From positions 1-52,377 of the forward strand of contig JAFRJA010000152.1 of NCBI GenBank assembly GCA_017432545.1: a DNA stretch of 52,377 nucleotides. Direction: 5' to 3'. Each line of letters opens with the position of its first letter. Positions within the stretch are counted from its first letter, which is position 1. The stretch comes from Erysipelotrichaceae bacterium. GTDB taxonomy: Bacteria > Bacillota_I > Bacilli_A > Erysipelotrichales > Erysipelotrichaceae. Positions 34,677 to 42,510 of this stretch are shown piece by piece. The notes under the pieces were generated by a model, which had not been told where the DNA came from, made no database searches, and saw only the letters and a list, made by a program, of their open reading frames with translations. The position numbers were made by a program, and so were the translations under genes.

Positions 34677-35870
34677 ATGAAAATTGGAGTTTATTATGTA
34701 GTTTCATCAACCGCGGCTGCTGAGATCGCCAATGAAAACAATTTTCCTTGGCTGCAGAAGCTGAGTGAGCTGACGGGTTTTGAGTTTGAAGTTACGGATC
34801 TAGATAATATCCGCAACTATGACATGATCGTAGATTTCATCGGTGGTGGCGGAACGGAGAGTATCTTCCTCAAGGATATGGACAAATTGCCTAGTCCTTA
34901 TTTCCTGCTGACGACCGGAGCCAATAACTCACTGGCTGCTTCGATGGAAATACTGTCTTATCTGCGTCAGAACAATATCCGTGGTGAGATCATCCATGGC
35001 ACCGATGAGTTTGTTGCCAAGAGATTAAAAGATCTGGCCCGCGTCTTTAAAGCTAAGAGAAAACTCGACGGTTTCAAAGTTGCCCGCGTCGGTGAACCTT
35101 CCGACTGGCTGATCTCTTCTAATGTGGATGCGAAGAAATCAAAAGGTCTCAATAATATTGAGATCATCGATGTATCCATGGAGGAATTCTTCAGCGAGAT
35201 CAAAAAGAGAGAATATGTCGATAACGAATATACAAAACTGATCAAATCCAAGAACTATGATGCGAAAGAGATCGAAGAAGCATTATACATCTATGGTGCT
35301 TTAAGAAGGATCGTCGATAAGTATGAACTTGATGGGGTTACGGTGAGATGTTTTGATCTTCTTGATACCGTTCATTCCACAGGTTGTGCTGCTTTGGCTA
35401 TCCTGAACTCCGAAGGAATCTATGCCGCATGTGAAGGTGATGTACCGGCTTTATTATCAATGGCTATAATTGGTGAACTATCTGGCCAGCCGGTATTCAT
35501 GGCTAACCCAAGCAGAATAGATGCCGAAAAGGATCTGATCGTCTTTGCGCATTGCACACTTCCGATCAGTATGCCTAAAGACTTTGAGATCATGACCCAC
35601 TTTGAATCGCAGATCGGTGTTGCCTTCCGTGGCAAACTGACTGAAGGTCCGGTCACAGTCTTCAAGGCCAGCGGTTTATTAGATAAATATATGGCAACTA
35701 ACGGTACACTCTTGCGTAATCTCACGGAATACAATCTGTGCCGTACCCAGATCGAACTTAAGCTTGATGAGAGTGCAAATTACTTCTTGAGAGAATCTAT
35801 CGGTAATCACCATCTGATCGTTGAAGGCCATTATGCGGATCTCATCGATGAATTCTTCATGTGGAGATAA
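34677..35870 (+). CDS. L-fucose/L-arabinose isomerase-fold protein (COG2407-like)
   Basis: A 397-aa cytoplasmic protein resembling the large-sugar ketol isomerase fold. The most typical stretch is near residues 225-305: CFDLLDTVHSTGCAAL, then GIYAACEGDVPALLSM with the metal-binding Glu, and FAHCTLP with the His. The usual Asp between them appears as the Asn of MANPSRID. It heads an operon with cytidine deaminase and uridine phosphorylase. It could process the pentose released from nucleosides, but phosphorylases give ribose-1-phosphate, so its substrate is uncertain. Confidence 0.72.
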   Translation: MKIGVYYVVSSTAAAEIANENNFPWLQKLSELTGFEFEVTDLDNIRNYDMIVDFIGGGGTESIFLKDMDKLPSPYFLLTTGANNSLAASMEILSYLRQNNIRGEIIHGTDEFVAKRLKDLARVFKAKRKLDGFKVARVGEPSDWLISSNVDAKKSKGLNNIEIIDVSMEEFFSEIKKREYVDNEYTKLIKSKNYDAKEIEEALYIYGALRRIVDKYELDGVTVRCFDLLDTVHSTGCAALAILNSEGIYAACEGDVPALLSMAIIGELSGQPVFMANPSRIDAEKDLIVFAHCTLPISMPKDFEIMTHFESQIGVAFRGKLTEGPVTVFKASGLLDKYMATNGTLLRNLTEYNLCRTQIELKLDESANYFLRESIGNHHLIVEGHYADLIDEFFMWR

Positions 35871-35872
35871 AG

Positions 35873-36304
35873 ATGAGTAATGAGGAACTGATCAGAAAAG
35901 CTTTTGAAGCCCGTGAATATGCCTATGCGCCATATTCACATTGGAAAGTCGGAGCTGCTTTACTGACTAAGGAAGGTAAAGTTTATCTTGGCTGCAATAT
36001 TGAAAACAGCGGTTTTACCGCGACCAATTGTGCGGAAAGAACAGCTTTCTTTAAAGCGATCTCAGAAGGTGAATACAATTTCGAGAAGATCGCAATCGTA
36101 GCAGGTGATGAGAAAAAAGGCTCGACCGGATACTGTACGCCATGCGGAGTCTGTCGCCAGGTCATGTCCGAGTTCTGCAAGCCTGATGAATTCAAGATCA
36201 TCTGCGGCAAGAGTGAAACTGAATATAAGGAATTCACTTTAAGAGAAATGTTGCCGGAATGTAACTTCGTCGTCGATGATGACGGTTATGGCTTCAAAGG
36301 GTAA
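35873..36304 (+). CDS. cdd: Cytidine deaminase
   Basis: A 143-aa tetrameric zinc enzyme that turns cytidine or deoxycytidine into uridine or deoxyuridine. The zinc and catalytic motifs are NCAERTAFF (Cys and Glu near 54-57) and TPCGVCRQ (two Cys near 87-90). The N-terminal YAPYSHWKVGAAL is also typical. ATG 35873 is chosen because GGAG (35863-35866) lies 6 bp upstream; a GTG at 35861 overlaps that site. Its product feeds the phosphorylase encoded next. Confidence 0.95.
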   Translation: MSNEELIRKAFEAREYAYAPYSHWKVGAALLTKEGKVYLGCNIENSGFTATNCAERTAFFKAISEGEYNFEKIAIVAGDEKKGSTGYCTPCGVCRQVMSEFCKPDEFKIICGKSETEYKEFTLREMLPECNFVVDDDGYGFKG

Positions 36305-36306
36305 AT

Positions 36307-37053
36307 ATGACAAGACACTTTTTTGATAAGAATGCGGAGCTTCAATATCACACTCAGATCAGACCGGGTGATGTAGGCAGATATGTCTTACTGCCGGGTG
36401 ATCCTTTCAGGACCGATCTGATCGCTACATATTTTGATGATGCGAAACTGATCGCTCATAACAGAGAACACAAGACCTGGACCGGTTATCTCAATGGGGA
36501 AAAAGTCTCGGTAACTTCTACCGGTATGGGTTGTCCTTCAACAGCGATCGCGGTGGAAGAGCTGATTAAGTGCGGTGCCGATACTTTTATCAGAGTCGGT
36601 ACAGCGGGCCGAGTTTGTGATGAATCATATGATGAAAGTCTCGATGGTGTCATCAATAATGCGGCGGTCAGAGATGAAGGAACCACGATCCACTACATTC
36701 CGATAGAATATCCGGCGGTAGCCGACAGACATGTTACGGCCGCTTTAGCTGACAGCGCCAGGAAACTTGGTTATAACTTTCTGGAAGGCATCACGCAATC
36801 AAAGGATTCTTTCTATGGCCAGCATTCTCCGGAAACGATGCCTGCCGAAGCCAGATTAAAGGAACGCTGGGAAGCCTGGCGCAGAGGACACGTCGTATCT
36901 TCGGAAATGGAGTGTGCGGCTTTGTTTGTAATTTCTTCGATCCGAAGATGCAGGGCAGGGGCGATCATGGCTTTCACGGAAATGGAGAAATCGGTGGAAG
37001 TTGCCTGTGAGGCACTGAAGGTTCTGATTGAAGAAGACAAGAGACAACAATAA
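36307..37053 (+). CDS. udp: Uridine phosphorylase-type nucleoside phosphorylase
   Basis: A 248-aa NP-I family enzyme. The phosphate loop PGDPFRTD (near 24-31), HNREHKTWTG with the partner-subunit Arg, RVGTAG (near 97) and DSFYGQHSP (near 161) match uridine phosphorylases. SSEMECA (near 198) keeps the family Met-Glu that contacts ribose. It would release uracil and ribose-1-phosphate. It is coupled to cdd (2-bp gap). It is much more typical than the three paralogues at 43852-46287. Confidence 0.9.
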   Translation: MTRHFFDKNAELQYHTQIRPGDVGRYVLLPGDPFRTDLIATYFDDAKLIAHNREHKTWTGYLNGEKVSVTSTGMGCPSTAIAVEELIKCGADTFIRVGTAGRVCDESYDESLDGVINNAAVRDEGTTIHYIPIEYPAVADRHVTAALADSARKLGYNFLEGITQSKDSFYGQHSPETMPAEARLKERWEAWRRGHVVSSEMECAALFVISSIRRCRAGAIMAFTEMEKSVEVACEALKVLIEEDKRQQ

Positions 37054-37057
37054 ACAA

Positions 37058-37090
37058 TACAAGAGTTGCGATTCGCAACTCTTGTATATT
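37058..37090 (+). terminator. Strong hairpin after udp
   Basis: TACAAGAGTTGCGA (37058-37071) / TCGCAACTCTTGTA (37073-37086). The T tract after it is weak (TATTGTT), so it may also stabilise the mRNA end. Confidence 0.65.
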
Positions 37091-37107
37091 GTTAATAGCT
37101 TTATAAC

Positions 37108-37136
37108 TTGTTACATATTTGTAAGTATGTAATAAT
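37108..37136 (+). promoter_or_regulatory. Promoter of a putative small RNA
   Basis: TTGTTA (37108-37113), a 17-bp spacer and extended -10 TGt-AATAAT (37128-37136). The start would be near 37143, and no gene follows on this strand. Confidence 0.65.
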
Positions 37137-37142
37137 TAATCA

Positions 37143-37250
37143 GGACGTAAGGCCATGAGAACGGTAAGCAAGCCTTAAGCGTATGTTAAGTACGTTGCCG
37201 CATGGGTGTCCTGTTTGGACAGACTACTCATCTAAAGATGAGTTTTTTAT
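37143..37250 (+). ncRNA. Candidate structured small RNA, unknown family
   Basis: This orphan transcription unit has a promoter at 37108 and a terminator at 37226-37250, between udp and the convergent nucleoside hydrolase. It has no open reading frame of note. Nested helices are CAGGAC (37141-37146)/GTCCTG (37208-37213) and CCATG (37153-37157)/CATGG (37201-37205). TAAGG (37148-37152) can also pair with CCTTA (37173-37177) as a pseudoknot, and CTTAA/TTAAG or CGTA/TACG form an inner hairpin. It matches no RNA I recognise: not SRP RNA, 6S, tmRNA or a known riboswitch. A role as a nucleoside-linked sensor is only a guess. Confidence 0.55.
37226..37250 (+). terminator. Terminator of the putative small RNA
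   Basis: ACTCATC (37226-37232), TAAA loop, GATGAGT (37237-37243), then TTTTTATTTG. Its T tail overlaps the 3' end of the convergent nucleoside hydrolase gene. Confidence 0.85.
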
Positions 37251-38230
37251 TTGTTTTTCAGCAGATCAAGCAGTATCTTATGCAATTTATCTGCATCTGC
37301 TTTATAGATGATGTCGATCGGTTTTTCAGCTTTGAACATTCCTCTTCGATCAATGACTAATTGGCCATCAGCCATACCGGCCGATATGTCGACATGTGCG
37401 ACATCGCGATGCATTTCGGCAATTATACTTTCATCGATCAGCGGCGCTACCGCGACATAGTCATATACACAACATGATTGCACATCTCCCTTAAACAGGA
37501 TATTACATCTGTTGATATAACCCTGAAGTTCCTCATAGAGGAAGTCAGCGATCTTATTATCTGTATCTTTTATGTCCTGAAGATCTTTCTGATCATAGGT
37601 TCCGCCCATTTCACACGCTTCGATCGGACATAAGACGATATGTGCTCCTGAAGTCAGTACTATTTCGGCAGCTTCCGGATCATCATAGAAATTGGCCTCG
37701 GCTAAAGGTGTACGATTTCCTATATACAAACCACCGCCCATGATATAGATCGTTTCGATATTATTAACTATCGTCGGATCAAGTCTTAAGGCCATGGCTA
37801 TATTGGTTAACGGACCAACGGCGCAGATATCGATCTTTTCTTTAGTGTTTCTTAAAGTGTCAATAATATAGGAACAGGCGTGCTTTTCTTCGACTTTTCT
37901 TTCCGGCAAAGGTAAAGGGAAGGATGGATCATGGATCAGGATCTGCTTGCCATCGATCTCCATTTTTACCCTTTGCATGAGTGTATTATGTTCACGTCCT
38001 TTAAGCAGATCTCTTACCATCGGTTCACTGCAACCTTCATAAACAGGTATGTCTTTCTTACATAAATGTGACACTTTTAAGGCGTTGTTCACGACATCTT
38101 TAACTCCGACATTACCTTTAACACAGGTGATAGCCATGACTTCAACATTTTCGGATAAGAGTAAGGCAATTAACGCTACCGCATCATCACAGCCGATATC
38201 ACAGTCAAATATTACTTTTCTTTTTTCCAT
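37247..38230 (-). CDS. Inosine-uridine preferring nucleoside hydrolase
   Basis: A 327-aa hydrolase that cleaves nucleosides to base and free ribose. The calcium-binding N-terminus reads FDCDIGCDDAVAL (residues 8-20), equivalent to the DTDPGxDDA motif. Later family parts are VGPLTNIAMAL near 140 and IYIMGGGLYIGN near 165. GAGG lies 8 bp before ATG. It is divergent from the cre-controlled ABC importer and gives free ribose, unlike the phosphorylases nearby. Confidence 0.92.
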   Translation of the reverse strand: MEKRKVIFDCDIGCDDAVALIALLLSENVEVMAITCVKGNVGVKDVVNNALKVSHLCKKDIPVYEGCSEPMVRDLLKGREHNTLMQRVKMEIDGKQILIHDPSFPLPLPERKVEEKHACSYIIDTLRNTKEKIDICAVGPLTNIAMALRLDPTIVNNIETIYIMGGGLYIGNRTPLAEANFYDDPEAAEIVLTSGAHIVLCPIEACEMGGTYDQKDLQDIKDTDNKIADFLYEELQGYINRCNILFKGDVQSCCVYDYVAVAPLIDESIIAEMHRDVAHVDISAGMADGQLVIDRRGMFKAEKPIDIIYKADADKLHKILLDLLKNK

Positions 38231-38281
38231 TTCTTTGTCCTCGTTTTCAGTATAACATTATTGAATTTTAATAGTTTTATG

Positions 38282-38309
38282 TGTAAACGCTTTCATCTTT
38301 GAATATAAT
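38282..38309 (+). promoter_or_regulatory. cre site and -10 of the ABC importer operon
   Basis: TGTAAACGCTTTCA at 38282-38295 is a full match to the CcpA catabolite-response element consensus. It overlaps the -35 region of a promoter whose -10, TATAAT, is at 38304-38309. CcpA binding there should repress the importer when preferred sugars are present. It may also affect the divergent nucleoside hydrolase. Confidence 0.85.
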
Positions 38310-38343
38310 ATTATTAAGGGCGAAATGCCCATGGGAGGAAAAA

Positions 38344-39420
38344 ATGAAAAACTTTTTTAAGATCCTGCTGATTGCCTTATTGGCTTTCGCAATGGTCGGC
38401 TGCTCAGGTGGCGGATCCAAGACCGATGACAATACCGGTGGCGGTGATGAACCTGTAACAGGTGGCAATCTGGTTATCTATTCACCTAACTCAGATCCAC
38501 TTATTGAAGTAGCTTATGCTTTCGGTGAGAAATATGGCATTACGGTTGATGTTGTAAGTGCCGGTACCGGTGAGTGTCTGGAAAGAATCGCTGCTGAAAA
38601 AGATAATCCACAGGGCGATGTCATGTATGGTGGTATGAACTATGCCAACTCTTACAATCCTGACTACGTTCCGCTGTTTGAAGCTTACACAGCTGCAGGC
38701 GATGACAAGCTTCCTGAAGCTTATCAGAACTTCAATGGCATCACTACTCACTATTGCCTCGATGGCTCTGCTGCTTTATTGATCAATATTGAAGAATATG
38801 AAAAACTCGGTCTCAAGATCGACGACTTCAAAGGTTATGCAAGTCTGTTAGCTCCGGAACTCAAGGGTAAGATCGCTATGGGTGACCCTGCTAACTCTTC
38901 AAGTGCCTGGGCTGAATTAACCAATATGTTAAGAGTCATGGGTGATGAACCATATGATGAGAAGGCCTGGGATTATGTCAGAGATTTCATCGCAAATCTT
39001 GATGGTATTCAGCTTTCTTCTTCATCAGCTATCTATAAAGGCGTCGTTCAGGGCGAATACGTTGTTGGTGTTTCTTATGAAGATCCATGTGTAGGCCTCT
39101 TGGTTGATGGCGCTACAAACGTTAAACTCGTCTATCCTGAAGAAGGTGCTGTATGGCTCCCAGCCGGTGTAGCTATCATCAAGAACGCTCCTAATATGGA
39201 TAATGCCAAACTGTTCCTTGACTGGCTGATTTCTGATGAAGGTCAGCAGGAAGTAGCTAAGACTACAGCTCGTCCGGTCAACCCAGCTATTCAGAACGTT
39301 GCTAAGGAAATGACTCCGTTCTCACAGATCAATGTCGTTTACGAAGATATGGCTCTGTGCGGTGAAAACAAGAAGGCTTGGCAGACACGCTGGACTGAAA
39401 TGTTTAACGAAGCTCAATAA
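38344..39420 (+). CDS. Solute-binding lipoprotein of an FbpA/AfuA-type ABC importer
   Basis: A 358-aa extracellular binding protein with signal peptide and lipobox (AMVGC, Cys near 20), then a Gly-rich linker. The fold is family 1, the group that includes ferric-binding FbpA and hexose-phosphate-binding AfuA. The two adjacent Tyr that bind iron in FbpA are absent; the equivalent C-terminal part reads QQEVAKTTARPVNP. So iron is unlikely and an organic anion such as a sugar phosphate or phosphonate is more probable. The ATG at 38344 has GGGAGG 5 bp upstream. It is controlled by a cre box. Codon use (GCT-rich) suggests high expression. Confidence 0.85.
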   Translation: MKNFFKILLIALLAFAMVGCSGGGSKTDDNTGGGDEPVTGGNLVIYSPNSDPLIEVAYAFGEKYGITVDVVSAGTGECLERIAAEKDNPQGDVMYGGMNYANSYNPDYVPLFEAYTAAGDDKLPEAYQNFNGITTHYCLDGSAALLINIEEYEKLGLKIDDFKGYASLLAPELKGKIAMGDPANSSSAWAELTNMLRVMGDEPYDEKAWDYVRDFIANLDGIQLSSSSAIYKGVVQGEYVVGVSYEDPCVGLLVDGATNVKLVYPEEGAVWLPAGVAIIKNAPNMDNAKLFLDWLISDEGQQEVAKTTARPVNPAIQNVAKEMTPFSQINVVYEDMALCGENKKAWQTRWTEMFNEAQ

Positions 39421-39452
39421 TATTTAATTAATCCAACGGTGAGGTTAGAATC

Positions 39453-40586
39453 ATGAGTGTAAATATTAAGATTAGAGACGCCGTAAAGAAATATGGCGAT
39501 AATATAATCATTTCTGACTTATCACTAGATATCAAGAAGGGTGAATTTTTCACCCTTCTTGGTCCATCTGGATGTGGTAAGACAACGTTATTAAGAATGA
39601 TTGCCGGATTTAACTCGATTGAAGGCGGAGATTTTTATTTTGGGGATACCAGGATCAATGATATGGATCCGGCCAAACGAAATATCGGTATGGTCTTCCA
39701 GAACTATGCGATCTTCCCTAACATGACTGTCGAAGATAATGTTGCCTTTGGTCTGAAGAACCGTAAGCTTCCGAAAGAAGAGATCGCATCCAAGACGGAT
39801 CAGTTCCTTAAACTGATGAAAATCGATGAATATCGCGATCGTATGCCGGATAGACTTTCCGGTGGTCAGCAGCAGCGTGTTGCCTTAGCCAGAGCATTGG
39901 CTATTACACCTGACGTACTGCTGATGGATGAGCCGTTGAGTAACCTTGATGCGAAACTTCGTGTGGAAATGAGAACTGTCATCAAACAGATCCAGAATGA
40001 AGTTGGTATCACAACGGTTTATGTTACTCATGACCAGGAAGAAGCGATGGCTGTTTCCGATCGTATTGCCGTCATGAACGGTGGCGATATTCAGCAGATC
40101 GGTACCCCGAAGATCCTTTATCAGCGTCCGGCAAATCTGTTTGTTGCGACCTTTATCGGCCACACCAACGTGCTTGATGGTGAACTGGTAGTAAGGGATG
40201 GCAAGACTTATCTTAAACTTGCGGGTGACTATGAAGTTGTAGTAGATACGATCAGAGATGAGGAAAAGAAAAATCAGAAGGTCAAGGCTAGTATCAGACC
40301 GGAAGAATTCATCGTCAATACCAAGACTGATGAAGGCATTAAAGCGGTCATTGATGATGCGGTATTCCTTGGCTTGAATACGCACTATTTCGTTCATTTC
40401 GCTGATAGCGAAGAGGCTGAGATCGTTCAGGAATCACAGATCGATTCGATCATTGAAAAAGGCCGCGAGATCAGACTGTTGATCAAGACCGAAAAGATCA
40501 ACATCTTCAATGAGACCGGTGAATACAATCTGGTCAAAGGTGTGATCAATGATCTTGATGTCTATAAAAAAGAAGGTCAGAAATGA
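39453..40586 (+). CDS. ABC importer ATPase (FbpC/PotA type)
   Basis: A 377-aa ATPase with Walker A GPSGCGKTT (near 35), signature LSGGQQQR (near 133), Walker B LLMDEPLSNLD, switch VTHDQEEA, and a C-terminal TOBE-like regulatory domain (about 240-377). It energises the permease encoded next, with which it overlaps by 4 bp. A GTGAGG site precedes ATG. Confidence 0.92.
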   Translation: MSVNIKIRDAVKKYGDNIIISDLSLDIKKGEFFTLLGPSGCGKTTLLRMIAGFNSIEGGDFYFGDTRINDMDPAKRNIGMVFQNYAIFPNMTVEDNVAFGLKNRKLPKEEIASKTDQFLKLMKIDEYRDRMPDRLSGGQQQRVALARALAITPDVLLMDEPLSNLDAKLRVEMRTVIKQIQNEVGITTVYVTHDQEEAMAVSDRIAVMNGGDIQQIGTPKILYQRPANLFVATFIGHTNVLDGELVVRDGKTYLKLAGDYEVVVDTIRDEEKKNQKVKASIRPEEFIVNTKTDEGIKAVIDDAVFLGLNTHYFVHFADSEEAEIVQESQIDSIIEKGREIRLLIKTEKINIFNETGEYNLVKGVINDLDVYKKEGQK

Positions 40587-42235
40587 ATACCGCAAAAGCT
40601 AAAAACTTTGATGTCTGGAAGATAGTCTCAGTACTTATCCTGGCCTTATATGCACTGTTTCTGATCTATCCGCTGTGGAAGCTTCTTTATAACGCTTTCT
40701 TTTCCAATGGCGTTTTTACCCTGGAACAGTTTGAAAAGTTCTTCTCGCAGTCCTATTACATCAAATCGATCTTCAACAGTATCAAAGTATCTTTATTGGC
40801 GACGATCCTGACGCTGATCATCGGTATTCCACTGGCTTATTTCTATCAGATGTATGAAATAAAAGGTCAGGCGGCTTTACAGATCATCATTATCTTGTGT
40901 TCGATGTCTGCGCCATTTATCGGCGCCTATTCCTGGATCATGCTGTTAGGAAGAAGCGGTGTCTTGACCAAGTTCATTGAAAGCATCTTGCCAATCAGAA
41001 TGCCTAGTATCTATGGTTTCAACGGTATCCTGCTGGTCTTGGCTTTACAGTTATTCCCGCTTGTCTTCCTGTATGTATCCGGAGCTTTAAAGAACGTCGA
41101 TAACTCCTTGCTGGAAGCAGCAGAGAATATGGGCTGTTCCGGTGTGAGCCGTTTCTTCAAGATCGTCATTCCGCTTTGTATGCCGACGATCATCGCAGCT
41201 ACCCTGATGGTCTTCATGCGTGCTTTTGCGGATTTCGGTACACCATTGCTGATCGGTGAAGGTTATCAGACATTCCCGGTCGTAATCTATAACTCCTACT
41301 TTGCGGAAACAGGTGGTGACCATAACTTCGGTGCGGCAATCTCCGTCATCGCGATTATCATCACGGCGATCATCTTCCTGTTACAGCGCTATGTCAATGG
41401 CAAGTTCAGATTCACGATGAATGCCTTACATCCGATCGAGAGAAAAGAGGTCCATGGCTTAAAGGCCTTCCTGATCAACTTCTACTGCTGGTTTGTGGTA
41501 TTGGTTGCGTTCATGCCTCAGGTCTATGTCATGTATACTTCATTCCAGAAGACTTCAGGCAAGATCTTCATTCCGGGTTACTCACTTGATTCCTACAAGT
41601 TTGCGTTCACCCATCTGAAGAATGCGATCCCTAATACCTTCTTGATTGGTGGATTGGCTCTGATCATCGTCATCTTACTGGCTATATTGATCGCTTATCT
41701 GGTTGTCAGAAGAAACAATGCGGTCAACAGAGTTATCGATACAATTTCAATGATCCCGTATATCATCCCGGGTTCCGTTGTCGGTATTGCCTTAGTCATG
41801 GCTTTCAATAAGAAGCCTTTAGTCTTAGCCGGTACTGCGATCATCATGATCGTCGCGCTGGTCATCCGTCGTATCCCTTATACGATCAGATCATCAACCG
41901 CGACCTTGCAGCAGATTCCGATGTCGATCGAAGAAGCGGCGATCTCTCTTGGCTCATCCAAGTTAAAGGCATTCTTTACGATCACTGTCCCGATGATGGC
42001 CAACGGTATTTTATCCGGCGCCATCATGTCCTGGGTAACGATCATTACCGAGCTGTCAACCGCGATCATCCTCTACAACCTGAAGACGATCACATTGACT
42101 CTGGCTACCTATACCTATGTATCAAGAGGTAACTATGGTATTGCGGCGGCCTATGCAACGATTCTGACTTTGGCTACGGTTATCTCACTGTTCATCTACA
42201 TGAAGGTAACAGGAAACAAGGAGATCTCGTTCTAG
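40583..42235 (+). CDS. ABC importer permease, fused two-domain (FbpB type)
   Basis: A 550-aa integral membrane protein with about twelve helices in two homologous halves. Each half carries an EAA loop for ATPase contact: AAENMGCSGVSRFFKIVIP (near 175) and AAISLGSSKLKAFFTITVP (near 450). It forms the channel for the solute bound by the 38344 lipoprotein. It is coupled to the ATPase gene and followed by a strong terminator. Confidence 0.92.
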   Translation: MNTAKAKNFDVWKIVSVLILALYALFLIYPLWKLLYNAFFSNGVFTLEQFEKFFSQSYYIKSIFNSIKVSLLATILTLIIGIPLAYFYQMYEIKGQAALQIIIILCSMSAPFIGAYSWIMLLGRSGVLTKFIESILPIRMPSIYGFNGILLVLALQLFPLVFLYVSGALKNVDNSLLEAAENMGCSGVSRFFKIVIPLCMPTIIAATLMVFMRAFADFGTPLLIGEGYQTFPVVIYNSYFAETGGDHNFGAAISVIAIIITAIIFLLQRYVNGKFRFTMNALHPIERKEVHGLKAFLINFYCWFVVLVAFMPQVYVMYTSFQKTSGKIFIPGYSLDSYKFAFTHLKNAIPNTFLIGGLALIIVILLAILIAYLVVRRNNAVNRVIDTISMIPYIIPGSVVGIALVMAFNKKPLVLAGTAIIMIVALVIRRIPYTIRSSTATLQQIPMSIEEAAISLGSSKLKAFFTITVPMMANGILSGAIMSWVTIITELSTAIILYNLKTITLTLATYTYVSRGNYGIAAAYATILTLATVISLFIYMKVTGNKEISF

Positions 42236-42262
42236 GATTTCGCAGACAAAAATCAATTTTTC

Positions 42263-42300
42263 AAAACGGAAGTTTGGACTTACAAACTTCTGTTTTTGTC
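42263..42300 (+). terminator. Terminator of the FbpABC-like operon
   Basis: AAAACgGAAGTTTG (42263-42276) pairs with CAAACTTCtGTTTT (42283-42296), followed by TGTC. Confidence 0.85.
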
Positions 42301-42302
42301 TC

Positions 42303-42332
42303 TTGACGATATCAAAAAATACATAATACAAT
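42303..42332 (+). promoter_or_regulatory. Promoter of the purine/deaminase operon
   Basis: TTGACG (42303-42308), 18-bp spacer, TACAAT (42327-42332). The expected start is near 42339, leaving a leader of about 170 nt. Confidence 0.65.
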
Positions 42333-42338
42333 GAAGTC

Positions 42339-42430
42339 AGAAAAAGTTGCTTCTGTAGAAGTATAAGAGTGAACGAGATGTTCATATCAACGAATTAAGT
42401 TGGCCGGCTTTGATAAGTCGGCCTGTTTTC
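42339..42430 (+). promoter_or_regulatory. Structured leader with attenuator before the deaminase operon
   Basis: The leader can form a closing helix GTTG (42347-42350)/CAAC (42388-42391). It encloses two hairpins, CTTC-tgta-GAAG and TGAAC-gagat-GTTCA. It ends in an intrinsic terminator, GGCCGGCTT (42402-42410)/AAGTCGGCC (42415-42423), then TGTTTTCTT. CAAC can instead pair with GTTG at 42399-42402, just touching the terminator. This is the layout of a riboswitch or attenuator. It does not match the purine riboswitch core. Confidence 0.5.
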
Positions 42431-42510
42431 TTAAGAAGGCATATAAGACAATTAATAAAAATGGATTAGAGATCCTGAAGAAAAAACAGATAATTCGAGG
42501 AGGCCAAAAT

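Noticed and set aside
37141..37213. Small RNA as a pistol-like ribozyme (AAGCCTTAAGCG resembles its core)
   Set aside because: The required hairpin holding the pseudoknot strand in its loop is not formed, and the closing helix and cleavage-site context do not fit.
37141..37250. Small RNA as SRP 4.5S RNA
   Set aside because: The conserved GGAAGGAAGCAGCC-type apical sequence is absent.
38299..38343. 15-codon extension of the FbpA/AfuA-like lipoprotein
   Set aside because: It covers the promoter and ribosome-binding site and would bury the signal peptide.
39885..40397. 170-codon minus-strand open frame
   Set aside because: It is antisense to the ABC ATPase; composition follows the codons of the real gene.
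42339..42430. Leader as a classical purine riboswitch
   Set aside because: The conserved junction and loop sequences of that class are missing, although a three-way junction can be drawn.
42400..42510. N-terminal extension of the amidohydrolase
   Set aside because: It would lie in the attenuator hairpin, is basic and unlike the family, and the GAGGAGG site supports the later ATG.
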